Shown: in pieces, positions 1 to 7,228 of the stretch | How positions within the stretch are numbered: position 1 is the stretch's first letter | Layout of the letters: each line of letters begins with the position of its first letter | NCBI GenBank assembly: GCA_030840185.1 | Contig: JAUZFY010000092.1 | Location: forward strand, 1 to 7,228 | Direction: 5' to 3' | From: Microbacteriaceae bacterium | GTDB lineage: Bacteria; Actinomycetota; Actinomycetes; Actinomycetales; Microbacteriaceae | Length of the DNA: 7,228 nucleotides | Made by a program: the position numbers and the translations under genes | Notes under the pieces: generated by a model | The model's input: only the letters and a program-made list of their open reading frames with translations | Told to the model about the DNA's origin: nothing | Database searches by the model: none

Positions 1-1515
1 GTAAACGTCAGGTCGTTTGAGCGGACGTCGACAGGCGGTGCGAAGACCACCGTTAGCGTCACGGATGCCGCGACCGAGATTGCCAACCTCACGAAACAGG
101 ATCCGGCCGCGGTATACCTCGACCTCACCAAGAATCCGAAGTCGAACTACGTGCTCCTGGCGTCCACGGTCACGACGGCGACCATGAAAGCGATAACGAA
201 CCTGGGGATCCCCGGGATCTACCACGTGCTCCATCCCGCGCGCGCCTACCCGAACGGCGCCGTCGCCGGCAATCTCGTCGGGTACATGAACACCGACGGG
301 CCCGGCGGTGGTCTCGAGTACTCGCAGAACAAATGTCTCGCGAGCACCAACGGCTCGACAAAGTATGAGCAGGGCGCCGACGGGGTCCAGATCCCGGGAA
401 GCACGGTCAGCAGCACGCCGGCCAAGCCGGGCGGCACGCTCAAGCTCACCACCGACAGCGACCTGCAGTGGTTCGCCCTGCAAGCGATTGCCCAGCAGGC
501 CACGGCGGTCGGGGCGCAATCGGCCACCGCGGTGGTGCTGCGCGTGAAGGACTTCCACCTCATGGCCGTCGCCGACTGGCCGTCCGTCGACCCCAACAAC
601 GTAAGCGCCACCCCGGCCCAGAACCGGGGGGCGCTATCCTTCACGGACCAGTACGAACCGGGGTCGGTGTTCAAGGCAATGTCGGCGTCGATGCTGATCG
701 ACACGGGGATCGGCTCGCCAACGATGCAAGCAACGGTACCGTCGACCTGGCGCACCCCGGAGGGTGGAACCGTTCACGATGCGGCACCGCATCCCGTGCA
801 GCACCTCACCCTGACCGGCGTGTTGCAGAACTCATCAAACGTCGGAATTTCGATGCTCGGCTCTCAGGTTCCCAAGCCGGTTCGATACGACTACATGAAG
901 AAGTTCGGGCTCACCGTGCCGACGGCGGTCAGCTTCCTCGGTGAGGCAAGCGGGAGTCTCGCCACGTGGCAGAAGTGGGACAACCAGACGAAGTACAACG
1001 TGCTGTACGGTCAGGGCGTCTCAGCAACCGCGCTTCAGGTGGCTCAGATCTTCGGCATCCTCGCCAATGGGGGAGTAAAACTGCCCTTGACACTCGTCCA
1101 AAGTTGCACCAAGCCAGATGGGACAGTCACCGGTCTCCCGTCGGCGACCGGCACGAGAGTCGTCAAGGACAGCACGGCGAAGACCGTCGTGAACATGCTC
1201 GAGAGCGTGGTGCAAGGCGGCGAACTGTCGAGCACCGTGAAGATCCCTGGCTACCGTGTGGCCGGCAAAAGTGGCACGGCCGAGGTCGCCGGACCCAACG
1301 GTTACGGGTCGGACCGGGTAGTATCGTTTGCCGGCATCGCCCCGGCCGACGACCCGCAGTATGTGGTCGTTGTGACGTACACGAAGCCAGCTACCATGAA
1401 GAGTTCGGCCGCCGCGGCGCCGACCTTCAAGAAGATAATGTCGCAAGTGCTTGCGAAATACGGGGTGCCCCCGTCGACGACCCCCCTAAACGACTACCCA
1501 GCAACGACCTGGTGA
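1..1515 (+). CDS. ftsI: FtsI (PBP3-type class B penicillin-binding protein), 5' end missing
   Basis: Septal peptidoglycan D,D-transpeptidase that crosslinks new wall at the division site and works with FtsW. The frame is open from base 1, giving 504 codons before the TGA at 1513-1515. The short cytoplasmic tail, membrane anchor and first part of the pedestal domain lie upstream, probably some 80-100 residues judging by family size. Numbering from base 1, the pedestal/dimerisation region shows the usual R-x-YP-x-G and G-x-EY elements at about residues 80-110. The transpeptidase domain carries all three active-site motifs: SVFK at 222-225 (nucleophile Ser, bases 664-666), SSN at 278-280 (bases 832-840) and KSGT at 423-426 (bases 1267-1278). 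The catalytic set is therefore intact. The GTG at 151 is an internal codon, not the start, because homology-like sequence continues upstream of it. Position directly before murE supports FtsI rather than another class B PBP. Confidence 0.95.
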   Translation, partial: VNVRSFERTSTGGAKTTVSVTDAATEIANLTKQDPAAVYLDLTKNPKSNYVLLASTVTTATMKAITNLGIPGIYHVLHPARAYPNGAVAGNLVGYMNTDGPGGGLEYSQNKCLASTNGSTKYEQGADGVQIPGSTVSSTPAKPGGTLKLTTDSDLQWFALQAIAQQATAVGAQSATAVVLRVKDFHLMAVADWPSVDPNNVSATPAQNRGALSFTDQYEPGSVFKAMSASMLIDTGIGSPTMQATVPSTWRTPEGGTVHDAAPHPVQHLTLTGVLQNSSNVGISMLGSQVPKPVRYDYMKKFGLTVPTAVSFLGEASGSLATWQKWDNQTKYNVLYGQGVSATALQVAQIFGILANGGVKLPLTLVQSCTKPDGTVTGLPSATGTRVVKDSTAKTVVNMLESVVQGGELSSTVKIPGYRVAGKSGTAEVAGPNGYGSDRVVSFAGIAPADDPQYVVVVTYTKPATMKSSAAAAPTFKKIMSQVLAKYGVPPSTTPLNDYPATTW

Positions 1516-1524
1516 GAAAGAAGG
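1515..1524 (+). promoter_or_regulatory. Ribosome binding site of murE
   Basis: The stretch AGAAAGAAGG differs by one base from AGAAAGGAGG, the complement of the usual 16S rRNA 3' tail. It ends 4 bases before the GTG at 1529, which is slightly close but workable. It begins at the last base of the ftsI stop codon and fixes the murE start. Confidence 0.7.
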
Positions 1525-1528
1525 CGCT

Positions 1529-3067
1529 GTGACTGCTCGGATCCCCCCGGTCTTGCGACCGGAGCATCCGCTGGCCAGACCGCTCGCCGGACTCGTCGCG
1601 GAGTTCGGGCTGGAATCGCTCGGGTCGCTCGATGATGTGGAAATCACCGGAGTCACCCTCCGCAGCACCGAGGTGGAGTCCGGCGACCTGTACGTCGGGA
1701 TTCGCGGCGGGACCAGCCACGGGGCTCAATTCGCGGCGCAGGCGGCGGAAAGCGGCGCGGTCGCCGTACTCACCGACCGGGCGGGCGCAGAACTCGCCGC
1801 GGACAGCGGCTTGCCCATCGTGATCGTCGAGTCGCCGCGTGCAGCGCTCGGCGACGTGTCGGCCTGGGTGTATCGCACCGCCGAACACCCGCCTCTCCTG
1901 CTCGGAGTGACCGGCACAAACGGCAAGACCTCCACCTCGTACATCGTCGAGGCCATCCTGAAGCAGCTCGGGCTGGTGACCGGTCTTTCCTCAACGGCTG
2001 AGCGTCACATCGGCGACCTCACCGTCGTCAGCCGCCTGACCACTCCCGAGGCGAGCGAAATGCACGCCCTTCTCGCCCGGATGCGGGAGAGCGAGGTTCG
2101 CGCCGTGGCGGTGGAGGTGAGCGCCCAGGCGCTCAGCCGTAACCGCGTCGACGGCCTGATGTTCGATGTCGTGGCCTTCACAAACCTGAGCCACGACCAT
2201 CTCGACGATTACGCCGACATGGATGAGTACTTCGAGGCCAAACTGGCCTTCTTCGACCCCGAACGCGGCAAGCGGGGTGTTGTGTCCCTCGACACCTCTT
2301 GGGGGCTCAAGGTCGTAGAGCGGTCACGAATCCCCGTCACGACGATCTCCGCGACGCCGGGCGTCGTGGGGGAGTGGAATGTGGAAATACTCGACGAGCG
2401 GGCAGAGTACGTCGAATTCCGGCTCACCGGACCGGAGTCACGCTCCCTCGTCACTCGCGTGCCCCTCATCGGCTGGCACATGGCGGCCAACGCCGCACTG
2501 GCTATCGTGATGCTTGTCGAGGCCGGGTTCGAACTCGAGGCAATCGGCCACGCGATCCAGGACGGAATCGACGCGTACCTTCCCGGCCGCACCGAGCGTG
2601 TATCGGGCGACCGCGGCCCGTCGGTCTACGTCGACTTCGGACACAGTCCCGACGCGTTCCTCAACACACTCGGCGCGGTGCGCAAGTTCACCACCGGCAA
2701 GGTCATCATGGTGTTCGGCGCCGACGGCGACCGGGACGCCACCAAGCGACACGAGATGGGTCGCGTCGCCTCCGAGGGATCGGACATCCTCGTCATCACC
2801 GATCACCACCCGAGATTCGAAAACCCCGAATCCATCCGCAAGACCCTCATCGAGGGCGCGAACCGTGCCGAGCACCAGGCCGAGCTCTTCGAGGTGAGCC
2901 CCCCCGAGCAGGCGATCCGCTTCGCCGTCTCGCAGGCTAAAGAAGGCGACTCGATCCTCTGGGCCGGACCAGGCCACCAGGACTATCGCGACATCGAGGG
3001 TGTGCGCACGCCTTATTCCGCCCGCGCCGAAGCGCGCGAGGCTCTGCGTGAGGCTGGCTGGGCCTAA
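1529..3067 (+). CDS. murE: UDP-MurNAc-dipeptide ligase MurE, third-residue-adding enzyme
   Basis: Cytoplasmic ATP-dependent ligase that adds the third, usually diamino, residue to UDP-MurNAc-L-Ala(or Gly)-D-Glu. The 512 residues match the family length. The N-terminal UDP-binding domain is followed by the P-loop [11 protein letters not shown] at 126-136, TTPE at 171-174, a DHLDDY element at 223-228 and EAK at 236-238, whose Lys is the expected carbamylated residue. The C-terminal domain has GDRD at 400-403, DHHPR at 425-429 and GPGHQDY at 480-486. In E. coli MurE the last two read DNPR and GKGHEDY and contact diaminopimelate (Asn414 and Glu468, from memory). Here they are His427 and Gln484, while the Arg equivalents (402, 429) are kept. 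The substrate may therefore be Lys, Orn, diaminobutyrate or another residue rather than meso-DAP; the sequence alone cannot decide. GTG start is supported by a good upstream Shine-Dalgarno. The stop abuts the murF start. Confidence 0.96.
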   Translation: MTARIPPVLRPEHPLARPLAGLVAEFGLESLGSLDDVEITGVTLRSTEVESGDLYVGIRGGTSHGAQFAAQAAESGAVAVLTDRAGAELAADSGLPIVIVESPRAALGDVSAWVYRTAEHPPLLLGVTGTNGKTSTSYIVEAILKQLGLVTGLSSTAERHIGDLTVVSRLTTPEASEMHALLARMRESEVRAVAVEVSAQALSRNRVDGLMFDVVAFTNLSHDHLDDYADMDEYFEAKLAFFDPERGKRGVVSLDTSWGLKVVERSRIPVTTISATPGVVGEWNVEILDERAEYVEFRLTGPESRSLVTRVPLIGWHMAANAALAIVMLVEAGFELEAIGHAIQDGIDAYLPGRTERVSGDRGPSVYVDFGHSPDAFLNTLGAVRKFTTGKVIMVFGADGDRDATKRHEMGRVASEGSDILVITDHHPRFENPESIRKTLIEGANRAEHQAELFEVSPPEQAIRFAVSQAKEGDSILWAGPGHQDYRDIEGVRTPYSARAEAREALREAGWA

Positions 3068-4471
3068 GTGATCACCCTTACGCTGGCCGAAATCGCGGCC
3101 GCAGTCGGTGGTGATCTCCGCCTCCCGCTCGGCGCTCACGACTTCGATGAGGTCTCGGGGTCGGTGCAAACCGACTCGCGACTCGTCGAAGACGGTTCGC
3201 TCTTCATTGCCATGCCCGGAGAGCTCACCGACGGGCATCTCTTCGCTTCGGCGGCGGTTGCTGCGGGGGCGGCGCTCCTCATCGTCGATCACCCGCTGGA
3301 ACTTGCGGTCGCCCAAATCGTCGTCGCGGACACTCTTACGGCCCTTGCCGATCTCGCCAGATCGGTGGTCGCGACGGTTCGCGCTCAGGGCCGGCTGCGG
3401 GTTATCGGCATCACCGGCTCGAACGGCAAGACGACGACCAAGAACCTGCTGAGGGCCGTGCTGTCCACGACCGGTCCTACTGTCGCCCCGCGTGGGTCGT
3501 TCAACAACCAGGTCGGTGCGCCGCTGTCGATGCTCTCTATCGAGAACGACACTCGCTTCCTCGTGGTCGAAATGGGAGCGAGCGGAGTCGGCGACATTGC
3601 GAGGACGGTGGGAATCGCCGTTCCGGACATATCGGTAGTTCTCAAGGTCGGACTCGCCCACGCCGGAGAATTCGGCGGGATCGACAGAACCCAGCGTGCC
3701 AAGGCAGAGATCGTGACCCAACTGCCGGAGACTGCCGTCGCGGTGCTCAACATCGACGACGAGCGTGTCGCGGCGATGGCCGACCTCACGCTCGCGCGTC
3801 CGGTCTGGTTCGGGCTCGGCGCCGGAGCCGACGTGCGCGCGGAAGATCTTCGGGCAACCGCAACCGGCACGGCGTTCACGCTTGTCGTGGGGGAGACCCG
3901 TCGACCGGTTGCACTGCGCATCCTCGGGGAACACCACGTGATGAACGCTCTCGCGACCATTGCCGTCGCCATCGAGCTCGGCGTGGATCCAGACGTGGCG
4001 GTGAACGCCCTCGAGACGGTTCAGCGGGCAGAACGCTGGCGGATGGAAGTCCTGCAGCGCGCCGACGGGGTGGTCGTGATCAACGATGCCTACAACGCGA
4101 GTCCGGATTCGATGGCGGCGGCGCTAAAGACACTGGCCCAGATCGTCGAACCCGGGCAGCGCTCGATCGCGGTCCTCGGCGAGATGACGGCGCTCGGCGA
4201 ATTATCCGACGAGGAGCACGACCGAATCGGGCGGCTCATCGTGCGCCTGAACATCCACAAGCTCGTCGTCGTCGGGCATGGCGCCCGACACATTCACAAC
4301 GCGGCCGGGCTCGAGGGGTCGTGGGACGGGGAGTCTGTGCTCGTCGAAACGAGCGACGAGGCCTACGATCGAGTCCGTGACGATTTGCGAGCGGGCGATG
4401 TCGTGCTTGTGAAGTCGTCCAAGTCGGCCAATCTGCGCTTCCTCGGAGACCGACTTGGCGAGGTCGGCTAA
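3068..4471 (+). CDS. murF: UDP-MurNAc-tripeptide--D-Ala-D-Ala ligase MurF
   Basis: Cytoplasmic ligase that adds the D-Ala-D-Ala dipeptide to UDP-MurNAc-tripeptide, the last soluble step before MraY. The protein has 467 residues, a normal length. The start MITLTLAEIAAAVGG is typical of actinobacterial MurF. Motifs in order: TDSR at 35-38, P-loop GITGSNGKTTT at 114-124, FNNQVGAPLS at 145-154, AHAGEFGG at 197-204, AK at 211-212 (likely carbamylated Lys), GEHHVMNALA at 287-296 and INDAYNASPDSM at 338-349. The C-terminal element often written VKGS reads VKSSKS at 448-453, a mild variant. The GTG start follows the murE TAA with no spacer. The best purine run upstream, GAGG at 3050-3053, is 14 bases away, so initiation probably relies on coupling to murE termination. 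Confidence 0.97.
   Translation: MITLTLAEIAAAVGGDLRLPLGAHDFDEVSGSVQTDSRLVEDGSLFIAMPGELTDGHLFASAAVAAGAALLIVDHPLELAVAQIVVADTLTALADLARSVVATVRAQGRLRVIGITGSNGKTTTKNLLRAVLSTTGPTVAPRGSFNNQVGAPLSMLSIENDTRFLVVEMGASGVGDIARTVGIAVPDISVVLKVGLAHAGEFGGIDRTQRAKAEIVTQLPETAVAVLNIDDERVAAMADLTLARPVWFGLGAGADVRAEDLRATATGTAFTLVVGETRRPVALRILGEHHVMNALATIAVAIELGVDPDVAVNALETVQRAERWRMEVLQRADGVVVINDAYNASPDSMAAALKTLAQIVEPGQRSIAVLGEMTALGELSDEEHDRIGRLIVRLNIHKLVVVGHGARHIHNAAGLEGSWDGESVLVETSDEAYDRVRDDLRAGDVVLVKSSKSANLRFLGDRLGEVG
4457..4464 (+). promoter_or_regulatory. Ribosome binding site of mraY
   Basis: GGCGAGGT lies inside the last codons of murF. Its GAGGT core is complementary to the 16S rRNA tail and ends 7 bases before the GTG at 4472, so it supports that start although the codon is not ATG. 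Confidence 0.6.
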
Positions 4472-5575
4472 GTGATTGCCCTCCTCACAGCCGGTGGCGT
4501 CTCCATGGTCTTCACCCTGCTGCTCACGCCGCTATTCGCGAGGGCGTTCCGCCGACTGAAGCTTGGACAGTTCATCCGGGCCGACACTCCAACCACTCAC
4601 GTGGTCAAGCGCGGCACCCCATCGATGGGTGGCATGGTGTTCATCTCGGCCTCCGTCCTCGGCTACTTCGTCGGTCACCTCGTTGGCGGCGACTCCGTGT
4701 CCGGAGTCGGGATTCTCACCCTCGCGATGATGGCCGGACTCGGCTGCATCGGCTTCATCGACGACTTCCTCAAGGTCAAGAGACAAAACAGCCTCGGTCT
4801 TGCGAGCTGGTACAAGATCCTCGGCACCGTGATCGTCGCGATCGCCTTCGGAGTAATCGCGCTGACCTATCGAGACGCGAACCACCGCGCGCCGGCGTCC
4901 ACCGCCATCTCCTTCGTTCGCGACCTCAACCTCAACTTCGTCGCCATCTTCGGAGCGACCATTGGCGTGATCGTCTTCATCGCCTGGGTGGTACTCATCA
5001 CGACCGCAACGACCAACGCCGTCAACCTCGCCGACGGACTCGACGGACTTGCCGCCGGCTCGTCGATCCTCGCCATCGGGTCCTACATCTTCATCGGTTT
5101 CTGGCAGTCGAACCAGTCGTGTTTCTCCCCGAGCATCGGCGAAAACATCTTCAAGTGCTACACGGTGTCGCGCCCGCTCGACATCGCGGTCGTCGCAGCC
5201 GCCATCGTGGGTTCGCTCATCGGGTTCCTCTGGTGGAACACCGCTCCGGCCCAAATCACGATGGGTGACACCGGATCGTTCGGTCTCGGCGGTGCTCTCG
5301 CCGCCCTCGCAATCCTCTCCCGCACCGAGCTTCTGCTCGTGTTCATCGGCGGACTCTTCCTGGTCATCACCGGTCAGGTGATCGTGCAGCGCATCTACTT
5401 CAAGGCGACGCGGGGCAAGCGAATCTGGCGGGCAAGTCCACTGCACCATCATTTTGAGATGAAGGGCTGGGCCGAGGTCACAATCGTCGTGCGGTTCTGG
5501 ATCATTTCCGGGCTGTTCGTGGCCGCCGGAGTCGGCGCGTTCTATCTCGAGTGGCTCTCTCGGCCGGTGCCATGA
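4472..5575 (+). CDS. mraY: Phospho-N-acetylmuramoyl-pentapeptide transferase MraY
   Basis: Integral membrane enzyme that transfers phospho-MurNAc-pentapeptide from UDP to undecaprenyl phosphate, making lipid I on the cytoplasmic face. The 367 residues are strongly hydrophobic with about ten membrane segments, as in the family. All hallmark motifs are present: TPSMGG at 49-54, the Mg-binding DD pair at 97-98 in [18 protein letters not shown] at 182-192 (Asp188 and Asp191), MGDTGS at 264-269 (Asp266) and the HHHFE motif at 325-329. A loop between two membrane segments (about 212-234) holds Cys217 and Cys229, and by family topology it faces outside. The first helix begins right after the GTG start, so the start fits. 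The gene abuts murF (TAAGTG) and its stop overlaps the murD start as ATGA. Confidence 0.97.
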   Translation: MIALLTAGGVSMVFTLLLTPLFARAFRRLKLGQFIRADTPTTHVVKRGTPSMGGMVFISASVLGYFVGHLVGGDSVSGVGILTLAMMAGLGCIGFIDDFLKVKRQNSLGLASWYKILGTVIVAIAFGVIALTYRDANHRAPASTAISFVRDLNLNFVAIFGATIGVIVFIAWVVLITTATTNAVNLADGLDGLAAGSSILAIGSYIFIGFWQSNQSCFSPSIGENIFKCYTVSRPLDIAVVAAAIVGSLIGFLWWNTAPAQITMGDTGSFGLGGALAALAILSRTELLLVFIGGLFLVITGQVIVQRIYFKATRGKRIWRASPLHHHFEMKGWAEVTIVVRFWIISGLFVAAGVGAFYLEWLSRPVP

Positions 5576-7083
5576 GGTCGGCGAACGACGTAGCGGCCCT
5601 CACCGGCTGGAACGCAGACTGGGCCGGCCTCCGCGTTGCCGTGCTCGGCCTCGGAGTCACCGGATTTTCGGTGGCCGACACCCTCGCCGAGCTTCGAGCC
5701 GTTCCGCTTGTCCTGGCCAATCGGGCCGACCCGGAACGCGCCGATCTGCTCGATGTGCTCGGAGTACAGGTAGTAGTCGCCGCGCCGGAACAGGACACGC
5801 TCGAAGAGGCGCTCGCCACCTTTGCGCCGGAGCTCGTCGTTGTCTCTCCCGGATTCCCGCCGAGCCATCCCCTCGTCGCCTGGGCGATCGAGCATGGAGT
5901 GCCGACGTGGGGCGACGTCGAGCTCGCCTGGCGAGTGCGTGACCGCTCCGGGGTCGTTGCGGAATGGATCGCCGTGACCGGAACCAACGGAAAGACGACG
6001 ACAGTGCAGCTCACCACGGCGATGCTCGCCGCGGGAGGCAAGCGGGTCGTCGCGTGCGGAAACGTCGGGGTACCCGTGCTCGACGCGGTGCGAGATCCCA
6101 CCGGATTCGATGCGCTAGTCGTCGAGCTGTCGAGCTTCCAGCTGCACTACCTCGACAGCATGTCACCCTGGTCGAGCGTGTGCCTCAACCTGGCCGAAGA
6201 CCACCTGGACTGGCACGGGTCACTCCGCGCCTACGCCGAGGCAAAGGGCAAGGTGTATGAGAGAACCGCTGTGGCCTGTGTCTACAACCTCGAGGACGAC
6301 GCAACGCGGGAAATGGTGGAGGCGGCGGAGGTTCAGGAGGGCTGCCGCGCCATCGGATTCGGCCGCGGGCTGCCCGGTCCGAGCGACATCGGCCTCGTGG
6401 ATGGCCTCGTCGTTGATCGCGCCTTTCTCGCCGATCGCTGGCGGGCGGCCATCGAGTTGACCAGCGTTGCTGAACTGCGCACGGTGGGTCTCGGCTCGCC
6501 GCACATGATTTCGAACGTGCTCGCGGCATCCGCTCTCGCCCGCTCGTTCGGGATCGCGCCGGATGCCATCCGCTCGGCACTTCGCGCCTTTGAAATGGCG
6601 CACCACCGAACCGAGACAATTCTCGAGCGGGGCGGGGTGCGCTGGGTCAACGATTCGAAGGCCACCAACCCACACGCTGCGCAAGCCGCGTTGGAGTCGT
6701 TCGACTCTGTCGTCTGGGTCGTCGGTGGCCTGCTGAAGGGCGTCGATGTCGACGACCTCGTGCGAGCAAACGCGGCGAGGCTCCGCGGCGCGGTGGTGAT
6801 TGGGGTCGACCGTCAACCGGTGGTCGAAGCGTTCGCGCGACACGCGCCGCTGGTCCCGGTGTTCGAGGTCGACACGACTGACACTAAAGAGGTAATGACG
6901 ACGGTCGTGAGACTCTCGGCGGCGGTTGCGCAGAGCGGTGACACTGTGTTGCTCGCCCCGGCGGCCGCCTCGATGGACCAGTTCACAGATTATGCGGACC
7001 GAGGCACTCGTTTCGCCGACGCGGTGCACGACATGATGGAAGGCGGCACGGATGACCACGAGCCTTCCGCGCCCACGGGTTAA
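5572..7083 (+). CDS. murD: UDP-MurNAc-L-alanine(or glycine):D-glutamate ligase MurD
   Basis: Cytoplasmic ATP-dependent ligase that adds D-Glu as the second stem residue, upstream of MurE in the pathway. With the ATG at 5572 the protein has 503 residues, longer than E. coli MurD (about 438) but usual for actinobacteria. The N-terminal nucleotide-sugar domain has LGLGVTG at 25-31 and SPGFPP at 92-97. Then come P-loop GTNGKTTT at 137-144, VELSSFQL at 184-191, [12 protein letters not shown] at 206-217, EAK ending at Lys225 (expected carbamylated Lys), GSPHMISN at 308-315, NDSKATN at 360-366 and [12 protein letters not shown] at 460-471. The start is chosen because ATG overlaps the mraY stop as ATGA, a common coupling arrangement. 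A GTG at 5551 in frame would add only 7 residues. No strong Shine-Dalgarno precedes either. If Microbacteriaceae, the acceptor may carry Gly rather than L-Ala; that is family knowledge, not seen here. Confidence 0.96.
   Translation: MRSANDVAALTGWNADWAGLRVAVLGLGVTGFSVADTLAELRAVPLVLANRADPERADLLDVLGVQVVVAAPEQDTLEEALATFAPELVVVSPGFPPSHPLVAWAIEHGVPTWGDVELAWRVRDRSGVVAEWIAVTGTNGKTTTVQLTTAMLAAGGKRVVACGNVGVPVLDAVRDPTGFDALVVELSSFQLHYLDSMSPWSSVCLNLAEDHLDWHGSLRAYAEAKGKVYERTAVACVYNLEDDATREMVEAAEVQEGCRAIGFGRGLPGPSDIGLVDGLVVDRAFLADRWRAAIELTSVAELRTVGLGSPHMISNVLAASALARSFGIAPDAIRSALRAFEMAHHRTETILERGGVRWVNDSKATNPHAAQAALESFDSVVWVVGGLLKGVDVDDLVRANAARLRGAVVIGVDRQPVVEAFARHAPLVPVFEVDTTDTKEVMTTVVRLSAAVAQSGDTVLLAPAAASMDQFTDYADRGTRFADAVHDMMEGGTDDHEPSAPTG
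7038..7043 (+). promoter_or_regulatory. Ribosome binding site of ftsW
   Basis: GGAAGG inside the 3' end of murD lies 8 bases before the ATG at 7052, an ideal spacing. It decides the ftsW start and shows that the 32-base overlap with murD is real. Confidence 0.7.
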
Positions 7084-7228
7084 GGGCAGTCCGGCACAAC
7101 CGAGCGGCAGGGAGCACGCCACTCCGTCGACCGCCGGGTCGCCGACGGACCCGTCGCACGCCCGGCAGAGCGCCGCGGCGATCGTCGCCGTCAAGCGAAT
7201 CTTTGCGGCCGAGACGGGAAACTACTTT
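7052..7228 (+). CDS. ftsW: FtsW, SEDS-family septal glycosyltransferase, N-terminal fragment
   Basis: Only 59 codons lie in the window, and the frame is open to its end. The first 40 or so residues are rich in Pro, Ser, Thr and basic residues with no hydrophobic segment, so they should form a flexible cytoplasmic tail. Residues 47-59 (VKRIFAAETGNYF) resemble the stretch that sits just before the first membrane helix in actinobacterial FtsW. The call rests on this short match plus the conserved dcw order murD-ftsW-murG. None of the SEDS catalytic region is visible. FtsW polymerises lipid II glycan strands at the septum together with FtsI, which opens this window. The gene starts inside murD with an overlap of 32 bases in another frame and a good Shine-Dalgarno, so it is likely co-translated. 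Confidence 0.82.
   Translation, partial: MTTSLPRPRVKGSPAQPSGREHATPSTAGSPTDPSHARQSAAAIVAVKRIFAAETGNYF

Noticed and set aside
204..216. GGGGATCCCCGGG, a palindrome that shares 11 bases with common cloning polylinkers
   Set aside because: It is in frame and encodes the conserved L-G-I-P-G-I segment of FtsI, with normal coding sequence on both sides. Chance in GC-rich DNA, not vector.
2438..3937. 499-codon open frame on the minus strand across the murE/murF join
   Set aside because: It lies antisense to two clear genes. Its product is rich in Arg, Asp and Gly with no recognisable domain, as expected for a shadow frame in high-GC DNA.
4532..5452. 306-codon minus-strand open frame inside mraY
   Set aside because: It mirrors a well-supported membrane protein gene. 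Its very acidic, Glu/Asp-rich product is the complement of hydrophobic codons.
5551..5571. Upstream GTG start for murD giving 7 more residues
   Set aside because: The ATG at 5572 overlaps the mraY stop as ATGA and leaves a normal N-terminus. The GTG has no better ribosome site, though it cannot be fully excluded.
6560..6572. Inverted repeat CGGATG-C-CATCCG that could be taken for a small hairpin or operator
   Set aside because: The loop is one base and there is no following T run. It sits within murD coding sequence; a chance palindrome.
6220..7194. 324-codon minus-strand open frame across murD and ftsW
   Set aside because: It is antisense to MurD motifs and the FtsW start, and has no recognisable domain of its own.

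Overview
The window is a gene-dense stretch of a bacterial division and cell wall (dcw) cluster, entirely on the + strand. It runs ftsI (3' part), murE, murF, mraY, murD, ftsW (5' part). The DNA is GC-rich and GTG starts are frequent. The junctions are tight: 13 bases, 0 bases, 0 bases, a 4-base overlap and a 32-base overlap. The gene order and protein styles fit a high-GC actinobacterium. From memory, the FtsI C-terminus (ending in a PAT.W-like tail), the MurE motif EVSAQAL and the long MurD point to Microbacteriaceae. That family placement is inference, not a database result.

Region by region: bases 1-1515 hold the periplasmic pedestal and transpeptidase domain of the septal penicillin-binding protein FtsI, with its membrane anchor lying upstream of the window. 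Bases 1529-4471 hold the cytoplasmic ligases MurE and MurF, which add the third residue and then D-Ala-D-Ala to UDP-MurNAc peptides. Bases 4472-5575 encode MraY, the membrane enzyme that moves the finished UDP-MurNAc-pentapeptide onto undecaprenyl phosphate to give lipid I. Bases 5572-7083 encode MurD, which adds D-Glu before MurE acts. From 7052 to the window end is the cytoplasmic N-terminus of FtsW, the septal glycosyltransferase partner of FtsI.

The genes form one pathway: MurD, MurE and MurF build the stem peptide, MraY lipidates it, and FtsW/FtsI polymerise and crosslink it at the septum. The spacing suggests one transcript with translational coupling. I see no promoter, terminator, RNA gene, mobile element, repeat array or CRISPR, and no intergenic gap longer than 13 bases.

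I did not find a new system here. The point most worth following is MurE: two positions that contact diaminopimelate in E. coli MurE are changed (Asn to His, Glu to Gln). This suggests the third stem residue may not be meso-DAP, in keeping with the varied wall chemistry of Microbacteriaceae.
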